A stretch of DNA of 64,000 nt from Neolewinella agarilytica (GTDB lineage: Bacteria; Bacteroidota; Bacteroidia; Chitinophagales; Saprospiraceae): NCBI RefSeq assembly GCF_900110645.1, contig NZ_FOFB01000004.1:1-64000 (forward strand), in the 5' to 3' direction. The translations under genes were made by a program, and so were the position numbers. The notes below the pieces were generated by a model, which searched no databases, was not told the DNA's origin, and saw only the letters and a program-made list of their open reading frames with translations. This document shows positions 19,920 through 29,552 of the stretch, in pieces (the first letter of the stretch is position 1; each line of letters opens with the position of its first letter).

Positions 19920-20348
19920 ATGACCAACGAGGAAAATAAAGAGCAGGAAGGCGGCGTCGTCGAGAACGTGACCGCTGCTGCAGAAACCGTAGCTGAGGCT
20001 GCTGGTGAAGTTGTAGGTGCTGCCGTTGAGGCCACCGAAGCTGTTGTTGAAACAGTAACGAACTACTTCGCACCAGAACCGGAAGCTGAGGATACTGGCC
20101 GTAATGATCGCAAGACGCGTATCGGTATTGTTGCCAGCAATAAGATGGACAAGACAATCTCCGTTGAGATTCAGCGTCGTCTTCAGCACCCCATTTACGG
20201 TAAGTACGTAAAAAAATCAAAGAAGCTCATCGCCCATGATGAGAACAACGAATGCCAGATTGGTGATCTAGTTCGCATCATGGAAACTCGTCCACTGAGC
20301 CGCCGCAAGCGCTGGCGTCTGGTAGACGTGATCGAGAAAGCCAAGTAA
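19920..20348 (+). CDS. rpsQ: 30S ribosomal protein S17 with acidic N-terminal extension
   Basis: 142 residues, against about 85 in the family. The C-terminal 82 residues are a complete S17 OB-fold ([49 protein letters not shown]). Residues 1-58 form an extra Glu/Ala/Val-rich segment, probably helical ([20 protein letters not shown]). No ATG lies between 19920 and the core, and the start is six nt after rpmC, so the extension is probably translated. The source of the extra sequence is unknown. Confidence 0.92.
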   Translation: MTNEENKEQEGGVVENVTAAAETVAEAAGEVVGAAVEATEAVVETVTNYFAPEPEAEDTGRNDRKTRIGIVASNKMDKTISVEIQRRLQHPIYGKYVKKSKKLIAHDENNECQIGDLVRIMETRPLSRRKRWRLVDVIEKAK

Positions 20349-20372
20349 TCTTAATCGTTTAAATAGCTAGAC

Positions 20373-20741
20373 ATGATCCAGCAGGAATCACGGTTGCGCG
20401 TAGCCGACAACAGCGGTGCTAAAGAAGTACTCTGTATTCGCGTACTGGGCGGCTCGAAGCGCCGCTACGCCAGCATTGGCGACCAGATCGTCGTAACGGT
20501 TAAGGAAGCTTCCCCAGGCGGTAACGTCAAAAAAGGCTCTGTATCTCGCGCTGTTGTAGTGCGGACTCGTAAGGAAATCCGTCGTAAGGACGGTTCTTAC
20601 ATCCGTTTTGACGACAACGCCGTAGTTCTCCTCAACGCTAACGAGGAGCCCCGCGGTACGCGCATCTTCGGCCCCGTGGCCCGCGAACTTCGCGACCGCG
20701 ACTACATGAAGATCGTTTCACTGGCCCCGGAAGTACTCTAG
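20373..20741 (+). CDS. rplN: 50S ribosomal protein L14
   Basis: 122 residues. L14 binds 23S rRNA at the subunit interface and is the docking site of the silencing factor RsfS. It starts [20 protein letters not shown] and ends [19 protein letters not shown], both canonical for the family. Confidence 0.97.
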   Translation: MIQQESRLRVADNSGAKEVLCIRVLGGSKRRYASIGDQIVVTVKEASPGGNVKKGSVSRAVVVRTRKEIRRKDGSYIRFDDNAVVLLNANEEPRGTRIFGPVARELRDRDYMKIVSLAPEVL

Positions 20742-20760
20742 GGCACCAATAATAACTCCA

Positions 20761-21120
20761 ATGGCTAACAAAACCTACAAGGATAAGCAGAAGCGCTTCG
20801 CGCCGAAGCTGAAAATCAAGAAGGGAGACATGGTCGTGGTCATCGCCGGTGCCGACAAAGACCGCTCCACGCCCCGTGAAGTCCTTCAGATCCTTCCCTC
20901 TGAAAACCGCGCTATCGTAGATGGCGTGAATATTCGCAAGAAGCACCAGAAACCAACGGAAACCGAAGCCGGTGGCATCGTTGAGAAAGCCGCTTCTATT
21001 CACATTAGCAACCTGATGCTGGTGGATTCTGATAACCAGCCGACCCGCGTTGGTCGTAAGGCCGGTGACAACGGAAAACTCCAGCGTTTCAGTAAGCGTA
21101 ACGGAAATATCATCAACTAA
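20761..21120 (+). CDS. rplX: 50S ribosomal protein L24
   Basis: 119 residues with a KOW motif ([20 protein letters not shown]). L24 is an early assembly initiator of the 50S. The stop codon overlaps the start of rplE by one base (TAATG), indicating coupled translation. Confidence 0.96.
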   Translation: MANKTYKDKQKRFAPKLKIKKGDMVVVIAGADKDRSTPREVLQILPSENRAIVDGVNIRKKHQKPTETEAGGIVEKAASIHISNLMLVDSDNQPTRVGRKAGDNGKLQRFSKRNGNIIN

Positions 21121-21686
21121 TGAGCTACACGCCAAGACTTAAGAAAAAGTACGACGAGGAAGTTCGCGACCAACTGAACGAACAGTTTGGCTACGCCAGC
21201 ACCATGCAGGTACCTCGTTTGCTGAAGATCTGTATCAACCAGGGAGTGGGTAAAGCTACCCAGGACCGTAAGTTGGTAGAGAACGCTGCTAAAGAAATGA
21301 CCCTCGTGGCTGGCCAGCAGGCTGTCATCACGAAGTCTAAGAAATCTGTCTCTAACTTCCGTCTTCGTGACGATATGGGGATCGGTGCTAAAGTTACCCT
21401 TCGCCGTGAGCGGATGTATGACTTCCTGGACCGTCTGATTTCTGCCGCTCTGCCACGTGTACGTGACTTCCGCGGTATCAACGACAAGAGCTTCGATGGC
21501 CGTGGTAACTACACCATGGGTATCACGGAGCAGATCATCTTTCCGGAGATCAGCCTCGATGATGTGGCTAACATCACCGGCTACGATGTCACTTTCGTAA
21601 CCAGTGCTAAGACTGACGCAGAAGCGTTGGCATTGCTGAAGGCCCTCGGTCTTCCATTCAAGAACCAAAATAACACGAACGCGTAA
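21120..21686 (+). CDS. rplE: 50S ribosomal protein L5
   Basis: 188 residues. L5 belongs to the central protuberance with 5S rRNA. The conserved [20 protein letters not shown] and [19 protein letters not shown] segments are present. It overlaps rplX and rpsN by one base at each end. Confidence 0.97.
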   Translation: MSYTPRLKKKYDEEVRDQLNEQFGYASTMQVPRLLKICINQGVGKATQDRKLVENAAKEMTLVAGQQAVITKSKKSVSNFRLRDDMGIGAKVTLRRERMYDFLDRLISAALPRVRDFRGINDKSFDGRGNYTMGITEQIIFPEISLDDVANITGYDVTFVTSAKTDAEALALLKALGLPFKNQNNTNA

Positions 21687-21955
21687 TGGCTCGTAAATCA
21701 CTCATTGCCCGCGAACGCAAGCGGGAGCGCATGGTCGCTAAGTATGCTGAAAAGCGTGCACAGCTGAAGGCCGAAGGAAACTGGGACGAGCTGGATAAGC
21801 TTCCCCGTAACTCTAACCCAATCCGTCTCCACAACCGTTGTGGAATTACCGGTCGCCCAAAAGGCTACATGCGTAAGTTCGGTCTTTGCCGGGTAAAGTT
21901 CCGGGAAATGGCCCTTGATGGAAAGATTCCAGGAGTCCGTAAGGCAAGCTGGTAA
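21686..21955 (+). CDS. rpsN: 30S ribosomal protein S14
   Basis: 89 residues, the long zinc-free S14 form: only isolated cysteines ([20 protein letters not shown]) remain and no CxxC pairs. The C-terminus [15 protein letters not shown] is canonical. It overlaps the end of rplE by one base. A heptad array starts within a few bases after the stop. Confidence 0.96.
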   Translation: MARKSLIARERKRERMVAKYAEKRAQLKAEGNWDELDKLPRNSNPIRLHNRCGITGRPKGYMRKFGLCRVKFREMALDGKIPGVRKASW

Positions 21956-21959
21956 AGAA

Positions 21960-22077
21960 TTCAGGTTGCAGGTTTCATGTGGCAGGTTTCACTACCTCAA
22001 TGTCTCTCTGCTTCCCAATAACCTGCAATTTGCAACCCGCAACTTGCAAACTGCAACTTGCAACTTGCAACTTGCAA
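21960..22077. repeat. GCAACTT heptad array between rpsN and rpsH
   Basis: The left arm (TCAGGTTGCAGGTTTC, then GGCAGGTTTC) is followed about 50 nt later by a right arm of perfect 7-bp units: CTGCAAT, TTGCAAC, CCGCAAC, TTGCAAA, CTGCAAC and three TTGCAAC. The arms are inverted. It fills most of the 183-nt gap between otherwise tightly packed genes. Confidence 0.8.
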
Positions 22078-22138
22078 CCTTTTATAACAGCTCCGGTAGT
22101 TCCCGAAGGGAAAACCACGGAGCGCAATTAATAGCAAA

Positions 22139-22549
22139 ATGGCCGTAACGGACCCAATCGCTGATTATCTGACCCGTATCCGCAATGCGCAGATCGCAGG
22201 TCACCGTGTCGTAATCATTCCAGCTTCCAAGACTAAGAAGCGGATGACAGAAATTCTGTACGATCAGGGATACATCCTGAAGTACAAGTTTGACGATGAA
22301 GCCGGTAAGGGCAAGCAGGGAGAAATCTCTATCGCTCTTAAGTATGAAAAGGACAGTAAGCGTCCCGTAATTCGTAAGCTCATTCGTGTTTCTAAGCCAG
22401 GGCTACGCCAGTACGTTGGAGCTGATGCACTTCCCCGCGTAATTAATGGCCTGGGTATTGCTATCGTTTCTACCTCTCACGGGTTGATGACGGACAAGCA
22501 GGCACGCAAAGACAATGTTGGAGGCGAAGTACTTTGCTACGTCTACTAA
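22139..22549 (+). CDS. rpsH: 30S ribosomal protein S8
   Basis: 136 residues with the canonical start ([20 protein letters not shown]) and ending ([20 protein letters not shown], then VLCYVY). S8 binds the central domain of 16S rRNA and in E. coli represses the spc operon through its own mRNA. Confidence 0.97.
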   Translation: MAVTDPIADYLTRIRNAQIAGHRVVIIPASKTKKRMTEILYDQGYILKYKFDDEAGKGKQGEISIALKYEKDSKRPVIRKLIRVSKPGLRQYVGADALPRVINGLGIAIVSTSHGLMTDKQARKDNVGGEVLCYVY

Positions 22550-22635
22550 TCAAATTATAACTAACAAAGAATCACGCCTGCAGAAAAGGTTAGACTATCT
22601 GGTCGTTTTTCGTAAGGCAATTAAATCAACAGGAT

Positions 22636-23193
22636 ATGTCCAGAATTGGCAAGAATCCCATCAGCGTTCCCTCCGGTGTCACTATTGACATCAGCAAGGG
22701 GAATCTGGTTACCGTGAAGGGCCCTAAGGGGGAGCTTTCGCAGCAGGTAAACCCCGATCTGGGTGTTAACCTTGAAGATGGAACCCTTACGGTTACCCGT
22801 CCTTCTAACAGCAAGCGTCACCGGTCTTTCCATGGCCTGTACCGCAGCCTGATCGCGAACATGATTGTAGGCGTAACCGACGGTTACGAGCTGCAGCTTG
22901 AAATCGTAGGTGTAGGTTACCGTGCGGAAAACAAGGGCAACCTGTTGATCCTTACGCTTGGTTTCTCTCACCCTATTTACTTCATGGTTCCCCAGGAAGT
23001 GCAGGTAGAAGCCATCAGTGCGAAAGGTAAAGCACCGATCGTTAAACTGACGAGCAACGATAAGCAGCTCATCGGTCAGATCGCCGCTAAGATTCGCGCT
23101 TTCCGTAAGCCTGAGCCTTACAAAGGAAAAGGTATCAAATTTGTTGGTGAAGAACTTCGTCGTAAAGCTGGTAAGACAGCTGCTAAGGGCTAG
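22636..23193 (+). CDS. rplF: 50S ribosomal protein L6
   Basis: 185 residues with the two repeated L6 domains. It starts MSRIGKNPISVPSGVTIDI, with the C-terminal domain motif KPEPYKGKGIKFVGEELRRK intact. L6 lies near the sarcin-ricin loop. Confidence 0.97.
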   Translation: MSRIGKNPISVPSGVTIDISKGNLVTVKGPKGELSQQVNPDLGVNLEDGTLTVTRPSNSKRHRSFHGLYRSLIANMIVGVTDGYELQLEIVGVGYRAENKGNLLILTLGFSHPIYFMVPQEVQVEAISAKGKAPIVKLTSNDKQLIGQIAAKIRAFRKPEPYKGKGIKFVGEELRRKAGKTAAKG

Positions 23194-23231
23194 GATCTCT
23201 AATTCCCTGACGGGGTAAAAAAAAAGTAGCA

Positions 23232-23585
23232 ATGCAACTCACAAAACTCAAGCGGAGGAAGCGGATTCACAGCCGTGTTCGTAAGAAGATCTCTGGCACG
23301 CCGGAGCAGCCACGACTGAACGTCTTCCGTTCTAATAAATATATCTACGCTCAATTGATCGATGACGTCAACGGCGTAACCCTTGCACAGGCCAGTAGCT
23401 TTGAAGCTGCCGTTGCTAATGAAGGCAATAAAGCGGAACAGGCGGTTGCGGTAGGCAAGCTCATCGCTGAGCGTGCTACTGCCAAGGGCATCGAAAACGT
23501 TCTCTTCGACCGGGGAGGATATTTGTTTCACGGACGTGTTAAGTCCCTCGCTGATGGCGCCCGGGAAGGCGGCCTCAAATTCTAA
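23232..23585 (+). CDS. rplR: 50S ribosomal protein L18
   Basis: 117 residues. L18 carries 5S rRNA into the central protuberance. Basic N-terminus ([20 protein letters not shown]), conserved [18 protein letters not shown] and the C-terminal [20 protein letters not shown] are present. Confidence 0.96.
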   Translation: MQLTKLKRRKRIHSRVRKKISGTPEQPRLNVFRSNKYIYAQLIDDVNGVTLAQASSFEAAVANEGNKAEQAVAVGKLIAERATAKGIENVLFDRGGYLFHGRVKSLADGAREGGLKF

Positions 23586-23596
23586 ATAGCACAATA

Positions 23597-24166
23597 ATGG
23601 CTGATAACAGAAATTCAGGCGGCGGTCGCAACCGACGCGATAACAATCGCCGAGGTGGTAAAAATGACCAAGGCAACAGTTCTGAACCGGAACTACGCGA
23701 AAAGATGGTTGCCCTTAACCGGGTCTCCAAAGTAACTAAAGGTGGACGGACGTTCACTTTCGCTGCCATCGTTGTTGTAGGTGACGGTAAAGGCAAAGTA
23801 GGACATGGCATGGGTAAGGCCCGTGACATTTCTGAAGCTATCCAGAAGGCAACGGACACGGCTCGTAAAAGCATGATTAAAGTTCCACTGCACAAGGGTA
23901 CTATCCCACACGAGCAGCTCGGTAAGTATGGTGCAGGCAAAGTATTGCTCAAGCCCGCTTCTGAGGGTACCGGTGTAATTGCTGGTGGTGCTATGCGTGC
24001 TGTACTGGACATCGCAGGTGTTCACAACGTACTGGCCAAGTCACAGGGTTCTTCTAACCCACACAACGTGATCAAAGCCACCATCGATGCACTGAAAAAA
24101 CTCCGTAGCCCGATGGACATCGCTAAGCAACGGGGTATTTCCATGGAAAAACTGTTTGAAGGGTAA
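23597..24166 (+). CDS. rpsE: 30S ribosomal protein S5 with Arg/Gly/Asn-rich N-terminus
   Basis: 189 residues. S5 helps form the mRNA entry channel and affects fidelity. The dsRBD-like N domain ([20 protein letters not shown]) and the C domain ([33 protein letters not shown]) are conserved. The first 30 residues are an unusual low-complexity basic segment ([20 protein letters not shown]), similar in composition to the RGG tail of S3. Confidence 0.95.
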   Translation: MADNRNSGGGRNRRDNNRRGGKNDQGNSSEPELREKMVALNRVSKVTKGGRTFTFAAIVVVGDGKGKVGHGMGKARDISEAIQKATDTARKSMIKVPLHKGTIPHEQLGKYGAGKVLLKPASEGTGVIAGGAMRAVLDIAGVHNVLAKSQGSSNPHNVIKATIDALKKLRSPMDIAKQRGISMEKLFEG

Positions 24167-24234
24167 AAGGCACTTCGCTCAGTTTAACTACTGACGTAGC
24201 CGATTTCTTCTAATCAGTGTAACAACAAATCAAC

Positions 24235-24414
24235 ATGGCTAAGATAAAAATTACCCAGATCAAAAGTGTGATCGACCGCCCGAAGAAACAGAAGGCAACG
24301 ATCCTGGCCCTTGGTCTTAAGCGAATGCACCAAACCGTTGAACGGGAAAATACCCCCGTTATCATGGGTATGGTGAAGGCAGTAAGCCACCTTGTAAAAG
24401 TCGAGGAAGCATAA
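24235..24414 (+). CDS. rpmD: 50S ribosomal protein L30
   Basis: 59 residues, translated directly from the sequence: it starts [20 protein letters not shown], then [20 protein letters not shown] and [19 protein letters not shown]. This is the ferredoxin-like L30 fold with the [18 protein letters not shown] signature and normal length. It lies in the expected place between rpsE and rplO. Confidence 0.96.
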   Translation: MAKIKITQIKSVIDRPKKQKATILALGLKRMHQTVERENTPVIMGMVKAVSHLVKVEEA

Positions 24415-24581
24415 TCCTGTCCGTTAATTATCAATCCCTTTTGGCATCGCGCCTGACAGGGTGACATTAATATGACAGAAAGGCTTGCCTGGTACGTAAT
24501 TTGCATGGCGCTCCCTGAGCACCTCTTTGCATCCTGCGTCCGCGCCCTGAAAATGCTTCGTCTTTAAAAATAAATTCCATC

Positions 24582-25028
24582 ATGGAACTTAATAATCTCA
24601 AACCAGCCGCCGGCGCTACTAAGTCCGGCAAGCGAATCGCTCGCGGACAAGGCTCCGGCCGTGGTGGTACTTCCACCCGTGGACACAAAGGTGCCAAATC
24701 CCGTAGTGGTTACAAGCGTAAGCGCGGTTTTGAAGGTGGTCAGATGCCCCTTCAGATGCGTCTTCCTAAGCGAGGTTTCAACAGCCCGAACCGGGTTGCC
24801 TACGTTGCTTTCAACCTTGATCGCCTTCAGGCCATCAGTGAGAAGCACGGCCTGACGGAAATCTCTCCGGAAGCACTCTATACTGCCGGCATCATCAAGA
24901 AGAACGACCTGGTAAAGGTCCTCGCTACTGGTGAATTGACCGCTAAGCTCACGCTGACCGCTCACGCTGCCTCTGCTTCTGCTAAGGAAGCTATTGAAAA
25001 AGCTGGTGGTACTCTTACCATCGCCTAA
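24582..25028 (+). CDS. rplO: 50S ribosomal protein L15
   Basis: 148 residues. Basic N-terminal RNA-binding extension (RIARGQGSGRGGTSTRGHKG) and a C-terminal globular domain ending in EKAGGTLTIA. L15 is a late-assembly protein of the 50S. The 167-nt gap before it holds a copy of the dispersed element (TTTGCATCCTGCGTCCGCGC, 24526-24545). secY starts 12 nt after the stop. Confidence 0.96.
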   Translation: MELNNLKPAAGATKSGKRIARGQGSGRGGTSTRGHKGAKSRSGYKRKRGFEGGQMPLQMRLPKRGFNSPNRVAYVAFNLDRLQAISEKHGLTEISPEALYTAGIIKKNDLVKVLATGELTAKLTLTAHAASASAKEAIEKAGGTLTIA

Positions 25029-25040
25029 ACTCACTATCCC

Positions 25041-26414
25041 ATGATGAGGTTTTTTGAAACTTTAAAGAACATCTGGACGATCGACGAACTGCGTAAGCGG
25101 ATTCTGTTCACGCTGCTTCTGATCGCCATTTACCGTTTGGGCTCGTACATCGTACTTCCCGGAGCGGATGTGGTTGCCCTTAAGGCATCCATGGAATCTT
25201 CCGGTAGCGCCAATGACCTCCTGGGACTGATCAACCTCTTTACCGGAGGGGCATTCAACAATGCTTCGATTATGGCCCTGGGTATCATGCCCTACATTAC
25301 GGCCAGTATCATTGTACAGCTGTTGGGCTTTGCCGTTCCTTACTTCCAGAAGCTGCAGAGCAAAGAAGGGGAGTCCGGTCGTAAGCAACTCAGCCAGATC
25401 ACCCGCGCGCTCACGGTCGCTATTACCCTGGTTCAGGGTGCTGGTTACCTGACTTACATCAAGAGTAACGGCGGTATGTCCTCTATGGTCGATCCTTCCG
25501 TTTTCTGGTTGTCTGGTATTGTGATCCTTTCTACGGGTACCATCTTCGCGATGTGGCTTGGTGAGCGGATCACGGACCGTGGTATTGGTAACGGTGTATC
25601 TCTCCTGATTACGGTAGGTATTATTGTCGGACTTCCCGCTGCACTCGGTTTCGAACTGCAGTCTAAGTTTGAAAGCGGTGCCCTGCTGGTATTCGTTATT
25701 GAAATGCTGGCCTTCTTCTTCGTTACCCTGGTAACGGTGATGGTCGTAACTGGTGTACGGAAAATTCCCCTGCAGTTCGCTAAGCGTTCCGTAGGCCGTG
25801 GAGCTTCCGCCGCACCAACAACAACTAACCGCGATTACATTCCACTGAAGGTTAACGCTTCTGGTGTAATGCCGATCATCTTCGCTCAGGCGCTGATGCT
25901 GCTGCCCGTAAGCCTTGCCGGCTTCGGTGGCCAGGAAGCACAGACGAGCTGGTTCGTTCAGCAGTTTAACGACTTTACTTCCCCGCTCTACAACATCGTT
26001 TACTTCGTAATGGTAGTGGTTTTCACTTATGTCTACACGGCATTGGTAGTGAACCCCGGCCAGTACACGGAGTACCTGCGCCGTCAGAATGCGTTTATCC
26101 CCGGTATCCGTGGTGGCGTTGAAACGGAAGAGTACATTGATGCGATCACCAGCCGGATAACCCTTCCGGGTTCTATCATCCTCGGTTTGATTGCCATTCT
26201 GCCCGCTATCGCTGCGCGCTTCGGTATCAACCAGGCTTTTGCCATCTTCTTTGGTGGTACTTCCCTGATCATTATGGTTGGTGTTGTATTGGACACCCTG
26301 CAGCAGATTGAAAGCTACCTGCTCATGCGTAAGTATGATGGTCTGGTAAAAGACGGTAAGATTGAAGGTCGCAGCGGCGGAAGCCGGATGCAAAGCCTTG
26401 GTGCTGACTTCTAA
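25041..26414 (+). CDS. secY: Protein translocase subunit SecY
   Basis: 457 residues and ten predicted membrane helices. SecY is the pore of the SecYEG translocon in the inner membrane. Conserved segments include the plug/TM2 region (GGAFNNASIMALGIMPYITA), GERITDRGIGNGVSLLI and the C-terminal loop YLRRQNAFIPGIRGG. ATG 25044 is an equally possible start. It is the last gene of this operon copy: a terminator follows, and the usual adk/map-infA-rpmJ-rpsM block is absent. Confidence 0.97.
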   Translation: MMRFFETLKNIWTIDELRKRILFTLLLIAIYRLGSYIVLPGADVVALKASMESSGSANDLLGLINLFTGGAFNNASIMALGIMPYITASIIVQLLGFAVPYFQKLQSKEGESGRKQLSQITRALTVAITLVQGAGYLTYIKSNGGMSSMVDPSVFWLSGIVILSTGTIFAMWLGERITDRGIGNGVSLLITVGIIVGLPAALGFELQSKFESGALLVFVIEMLAFFFVTLVTVMVVTGVRKIPLQFAKRSVGRGASAAPTTTNRDYIPLKVNASGVMPIIFAQALMLLPVSLAGFGGQEAQTSWFVQQFNDFTSPLYNIVYFVMVVVFTYVYTALVVNPGQYTEYLRRQNAFIPGIRGGVETEEYIDAITSRITLPGSIILGLIAILPAIAARFGINQAFAIFFGGTSLIIMVGVVLDTLQQIESYLLMRKYDGLVKDGKIEGRSGGSRMQSLGADF

Positions 26415-26450
26415 TCAGTCTCTACTGACGGGTTTTACTTAAACCCAGAT

Positions 26451-26484
26451 AAACGCCCTTTCCGATGTTTCGGGGAGGGCGTTT
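26451..26484 (+). terminator. Terminator of the S10/spc operon
   Basis: AAACGCCCT pairs with AGGGCGTTT around a TTCCGATGTTTCGGGG interior that itself partly pairs (CCGA/TCGG), followed by GTTATT. It lies 37 nt after the secY stop. Confidence 0.7.
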
Positions 26485-26575
26485 GTTATTCTGGGGCTGC
26501 TCGCAGCTAAGAGGTTTTCCCGCAGATGAGGAAGGAGGGAGGGGGAAGAGAAGGGCTCTGTTGCGCAGTTTTTTA

Positions 26576-26875
26576 CCACAGATTACTACATATTTTCACA
26601 GATTTAGGCACGGATTCAGGTCGCTACGTGATGGTGCTGTTACCGGGAAGAGAAGCGGAAATAGCGAAGACCAAACTTATGAATCCTAAAAATTCTACAA
26701 AAATCCTATTAATCCTAATCTATTAGCCTTGGGCCGCTGCGCAGCTATTTAACTACAGATTACCACTGATTGATGCACAGATTACAATCGCTTCGCGACA
26801 CGGCTGTTTTCGGAAGGAACGGAGGAGATGGATAAGTGTGAAGGGGTATTCTAATTCTATTAATTCTAATCACTA
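26576..26875. repeat. Composite of CACAGATT and AATCCTA short-unit repeats
   Basis: The gap 26485-26924 has no gene. It holds degenerate tandem units CACAGATTACTA / CACAGATTTAGG / CACGGATTCAGG (26577-26630), then AATCCTA-AAAATTCTA-AAAATCCT-ATTAATCCT (26682-26722), CCGCTGCGCAGC, more CAGATTACCACTGATT (26753-26788) and ATTCTA units (26850-26872). Similar phrases recur at 30598-30660, 30725-30760 and 35366-35413. Confidence 0.65.
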
Positions 26876-26924
26876 TTTTGGAAGACGTAATTTCCTGACC
26901 TAATCCACTTATAACCCTTTCCTC

Positions 26925-27620
26925 ATGCCCACCCGAAACCGAGGCCCACATCCCAACGACGCACGCCTCTTCGGCGAAAAGTACCACCCGGCGCTCCGCG
27001 CCGCCACGGATGATTTGTGCTGGCTGCTGGGAAGGGGGTACGGAGCGGACTCTGCTCTCCAGCTGGTGGGGAATCGTTACCGCTTGAATAAACGGCAACG
27101 AATGGCGGTTGGTCGGTCGTCAGCGTCAGCGGAAGCGGTGGCCAGGAGGAAGGGACGGCAGGTGTTGCTGTCGGAGCTCGCAGGCCGGAGGGTAGCCATC
27201 GACGGCTTTAACCTGCTCATCCTGCTGGAGAGTGCTTTCGGTGGCGGACTTGTTTTGCAGGGGCGGGATGGGACTTACCGGGATCTGGCGGGTGTCCACG
27301 GAACGTACAAGAACGTGCAGCATACTGTGCCTGCCCTAAAGTTGGTCGGCGAAGCGCTGCGCGAAGCCAGCGAAGTTGTCTGGTATTTCGACGCACCGGT
27401 GTCTAACTCCGGCCGGCTTAAAACGATGCTGCGGGAATTATCAGAAGCGGAGGGCTATGGCTGGGAGATATTGTTGGTCAACAATCCGGACAAAGAACTT
27501 ATCGCCTTACCTGATGAGGTGGTCGTGGTTTCTTCCGACAGCTGGATTCTTGATGATGGGGGAAGCTGGTGTAACCTGGGACGGGAGTTGCTGGGGGAAG
27601 GGAAGGGGCTGGAGCTGTAG
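26925..27620 (+). CDS. DUF434 domain-containing protein
   Basis: 231 residues. The N-terminal 60 residues match the DUF434 type (HPALRAATDDLCWLLGRGYG, then LVGNRYRLNKRQRMAVGRS). The C-terminal part has spaced acidic motifs reminiscent of PIN/NYN-like nuclease folds (RRVAIDGFNLLILLES, WYFDAPVSNSGRL, VSSDSWILDDGGSW). That would suggest a metal-dependent RNase-like role, but this is inference only. It is a lone gene, convergent with pccB. Confidence 0.75.
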   Translation: MPTRNRGPHPNDARLFGEKYHPALRAATDDLCWLLGRGYGADSALQLVGNRYRLNKRQRMAVGRSSASAEAVARRKGRQVLLSELAGRRVAIDGFNLLILLESAFGGGLVLQGRDGTYRDLAGVHGTYKNVQHTVPALKLVGEALREASEVVWYFDAPVSNSGRLKTMLRELSEAEGYGWEILLVNNPDKELIALPDEVVVVSSDSWILDDGGSWCNLGRELLGEGKGLEL

Positions 27621-27740
27621 TTCCCGGTAGTTGTTTTCCGAAGGAGTGGAAGGAGAGGAGGAGTTGGAGGAGAGCATTGCCCCGGCGTTAAGTCTCGACG
27701 TATTGATGAAAAGTAACTTTGTAAGCACAAGAAAACAGGA

Positions 27741-29279
27741 CTACAGAGGAATATTCCCATGCTTCCGCTTCGGTCCCTCCACGACCTTATCCTCTAGGAT
27801 GGCGAAGCCACGGATGAGCTTACGACGCGTCTCCTTCGGCAGGATGACTTCATCGATGAAGCCGCGCTGCGCGGCCCGGTAGGGGTTGGCGAATTTGTCG
27901 GCGTATTCGGCTTCTTTCTCGGCGAGTTTGGCGGCGGGGTCGTCGGCGGATTTAATCTCGCGGCGGAAGATGATCTCACTGGCGCCTTTGGCGCCCATGA
28001 CGGCGATCTCAGCGCCGGGCCAGGCGTAGTTAAGGTCAGCGCCGATGTGCTTGGAGTTCATCACGTCGTAGGCGCCACCGTAGGCCTTGCGAGTGATGAC
28101 GGTGATGCGGGGCACGGTGGCTTCGCTCAATGCGTAGAGTAGCTTAGCGCCGTTGGTGATGATGCCGCTCCATTCCTGATCTGTGCCGGGCAGGAAGCCG
28201 GGAACATCGACGAGGACGAGCAGGGGAACGTTGAAGCAATCACAGGTACGGGTAAAGCGGGCGGCTTTTTTGCTGGATTCTACGTCCAGCACCCCGGCCA
28301 GACTCATCGGCTGATTAGCGACGATACCGATGCTCTTGCCCGCCAGGCTGGCGAAGCCGACGACGATGTTGTCGGCGTAGTTTTCGTGGATCTCGAAGAA
28401 GGTCTCGTCGTCGATGATACCCCGGATGACATCCCGCATGTCGTAGGGCTGGTTCGGACTTTCGGGCACGATGCCTTCGAGTTGCTCCCGGACCTCTTCG
28501 CCCAGCTCATAGGGCAGGGCAGGGGCTTTTTCGCGGTTATTCTGTGGCAGGTAGCTCAGCAGGGTTTTGATTTTGTTGAGGCAGATGACATCGTTAGCTG
28601 CCGTGAGGTGGGTGACGCCAGACTTCGTGGAGTGAGCGCTGGCGCCACCGAGTTCTTCGCTGGAGACTTCCTCGTTGGTCACGGTTTTGACTACGTTCGG
28701 GCCGGTGACAAACATATAGCTGCTGCCTTCGACCATGACGGTAAAATCGGTCATCGCCGGGCTGTAGACCGCGCCACCGGCGCAGGGCCCCATGATGGCC
28801 GAGAGCTGGGGGATGACGCCGCTGGCCTGCACGTTGCGGTAGAAAATGTCGGCGTAGCCGCCGAGCGAACGAACGCCCTCCTGAATGCGGGCCCCGCCGC
28901 TGTCGTTGAGGCCAATGAAGGGAGCACCGGTCTTGACGGCCATGTCCATCACCTTGCAGATCTTTTCGGCGTGGGTCTCCGAGAGGGCTCCGCCGAAGAC
29001 GGTGAAGTCCTGGGCAAAGACGTACACCAGACGGCCACCGATGGTGCCGTAGCCGGTCACTACGCCATCTCCGTAGAAGAGTTGGTCCTGCATGCCGAAG
29101 TCGGTGGTTCGGTGGGTAACCAGCGCGCCAATTTCTTCAAAGCTACCGGGGTCAAGCAGTAGGTGGAGGCGCTCACGGGCCGTTAACTTGCCTTTAGCGT
29201 GTTGTTTATCAATGCGTTCCTGACCGCCGCCGAGGCGGGCGAGGGACAGCTTTTCTGCGAGATCTTTTTGGTTTTGCAT
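27741..29279 (-). CDS. pccB: Propionyl-CoA (acyl-CoA) carboxylase carboxyltransferase subunit
   Basis: 512 residues. It transfers the carboxyl group from carboxybiotin to propionyl-CoA, giving (S)-methylmalonyl-CoA. Both crotonase-like halves are present. The N-half has [31 protein letters not shown]-like [15 protein letters not shown] and [19 protein letters not shown]. The C-half has [38 protein letters not shown] and [20 protein letters not shown]. The biotin carrier, biotin carboxylase and mutase genes lie 4-9 kb away on the same strand and should act in the same pathway. It is separated from them by four unrelated genes. Confidence 0.92.
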   Translation of the reverse strand: MQNQKDLAEKLSLARLGGGQERIDKQHAKGKLTARERLHLLLDPGSFEEIGALVTHRTTDFGMQDQLFYGDGVVTGYGTIGGRLVYVFAQDFTVFGGALSETHAEKICKVMDMAVKTGAPFIGLNDSGGARIQEGVRSLGGYADIFYRNVQASGVIPQLSAIMGPCAGGAVYSPAMTDFTVMVEGSSYMFVTGPNVVKTVTNEEVSSEELGGASAHSTKSGVTHLTAANDVICLNKIKTLLSYLPQNNREKAPALPYELGEEVREQLEGIVPESPNQPYDMRDVIRGIIDDETFFEIHENYADNIVVGFASLAGKSIGIVANQPMSLAGVLDVESSKKAARFTRTCDCFNVPLLVLVDVPGFLPGTDQEWSGIITNGAKLLYALSEATVPRITVITRKAYGGAYDVMNSKHIGADLNYAWPGAEIAVMGAKGASEIIFRREIKSADDPAAKLAEKEAEYADKFANPYRAAQRGFIDEVILPKETRRKLIRGFAILEDKVVEGPKRKHGNIPL

Positions 29280-29386
29280 GGTGGTCTTGGCTAGGAGGGT
29301 GAAGGTAGTAAAATTGTTGATCGGAATGGGGCTTTAAGGGTAGAGGAAAGTGTCCCTTGTCCATTGCTTTTCAGGAGACTTTCCTC

Positions 29387-29434
29387 TGCACCCGCGTTTG
29401 CGCCCGGAAAATAATCAGGCGCAAACGCAGGTGC
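29387..29434. repeat. Palindromic pair of the dispersed TGCACC(T/C)GCG element
   Basis: TGCACCCGCGTTTGCGCC (29387-29404) is followed by a near-perfect reverse complement GGCGCAAACGCAGGTGC (29418-29434) after a 13-nt loop. The architecture is the same as at 10147-10195. It lies between divergent pccB and the lipoprotein gene. Confidence 0.75.
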
Positions 29435-29552
29435 GAGGAAGGGGTAAAAAGCAGTGCGGTAAGCCCCCTTACGACACTTCTTCTCAATTAAACGACCAGA
29501 CACTCAACCTAAGGTGCCCACTTTACGTATCGCCAACAGCAATATCACTACT

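Noticed and set aside
25062-26393. 443-codon open frame on the minus strand inside secY
   Set aside because: Antisense shadow; strongly hydrophilic low-complexity translation without motifs, while the plus strand is a complete SecY.
28386-29162. Plus-strand frame of 258 codons opposite pccB
   Set aside because: Antisense to a clear carboxyltransferase; composition typical of a shadow frame.
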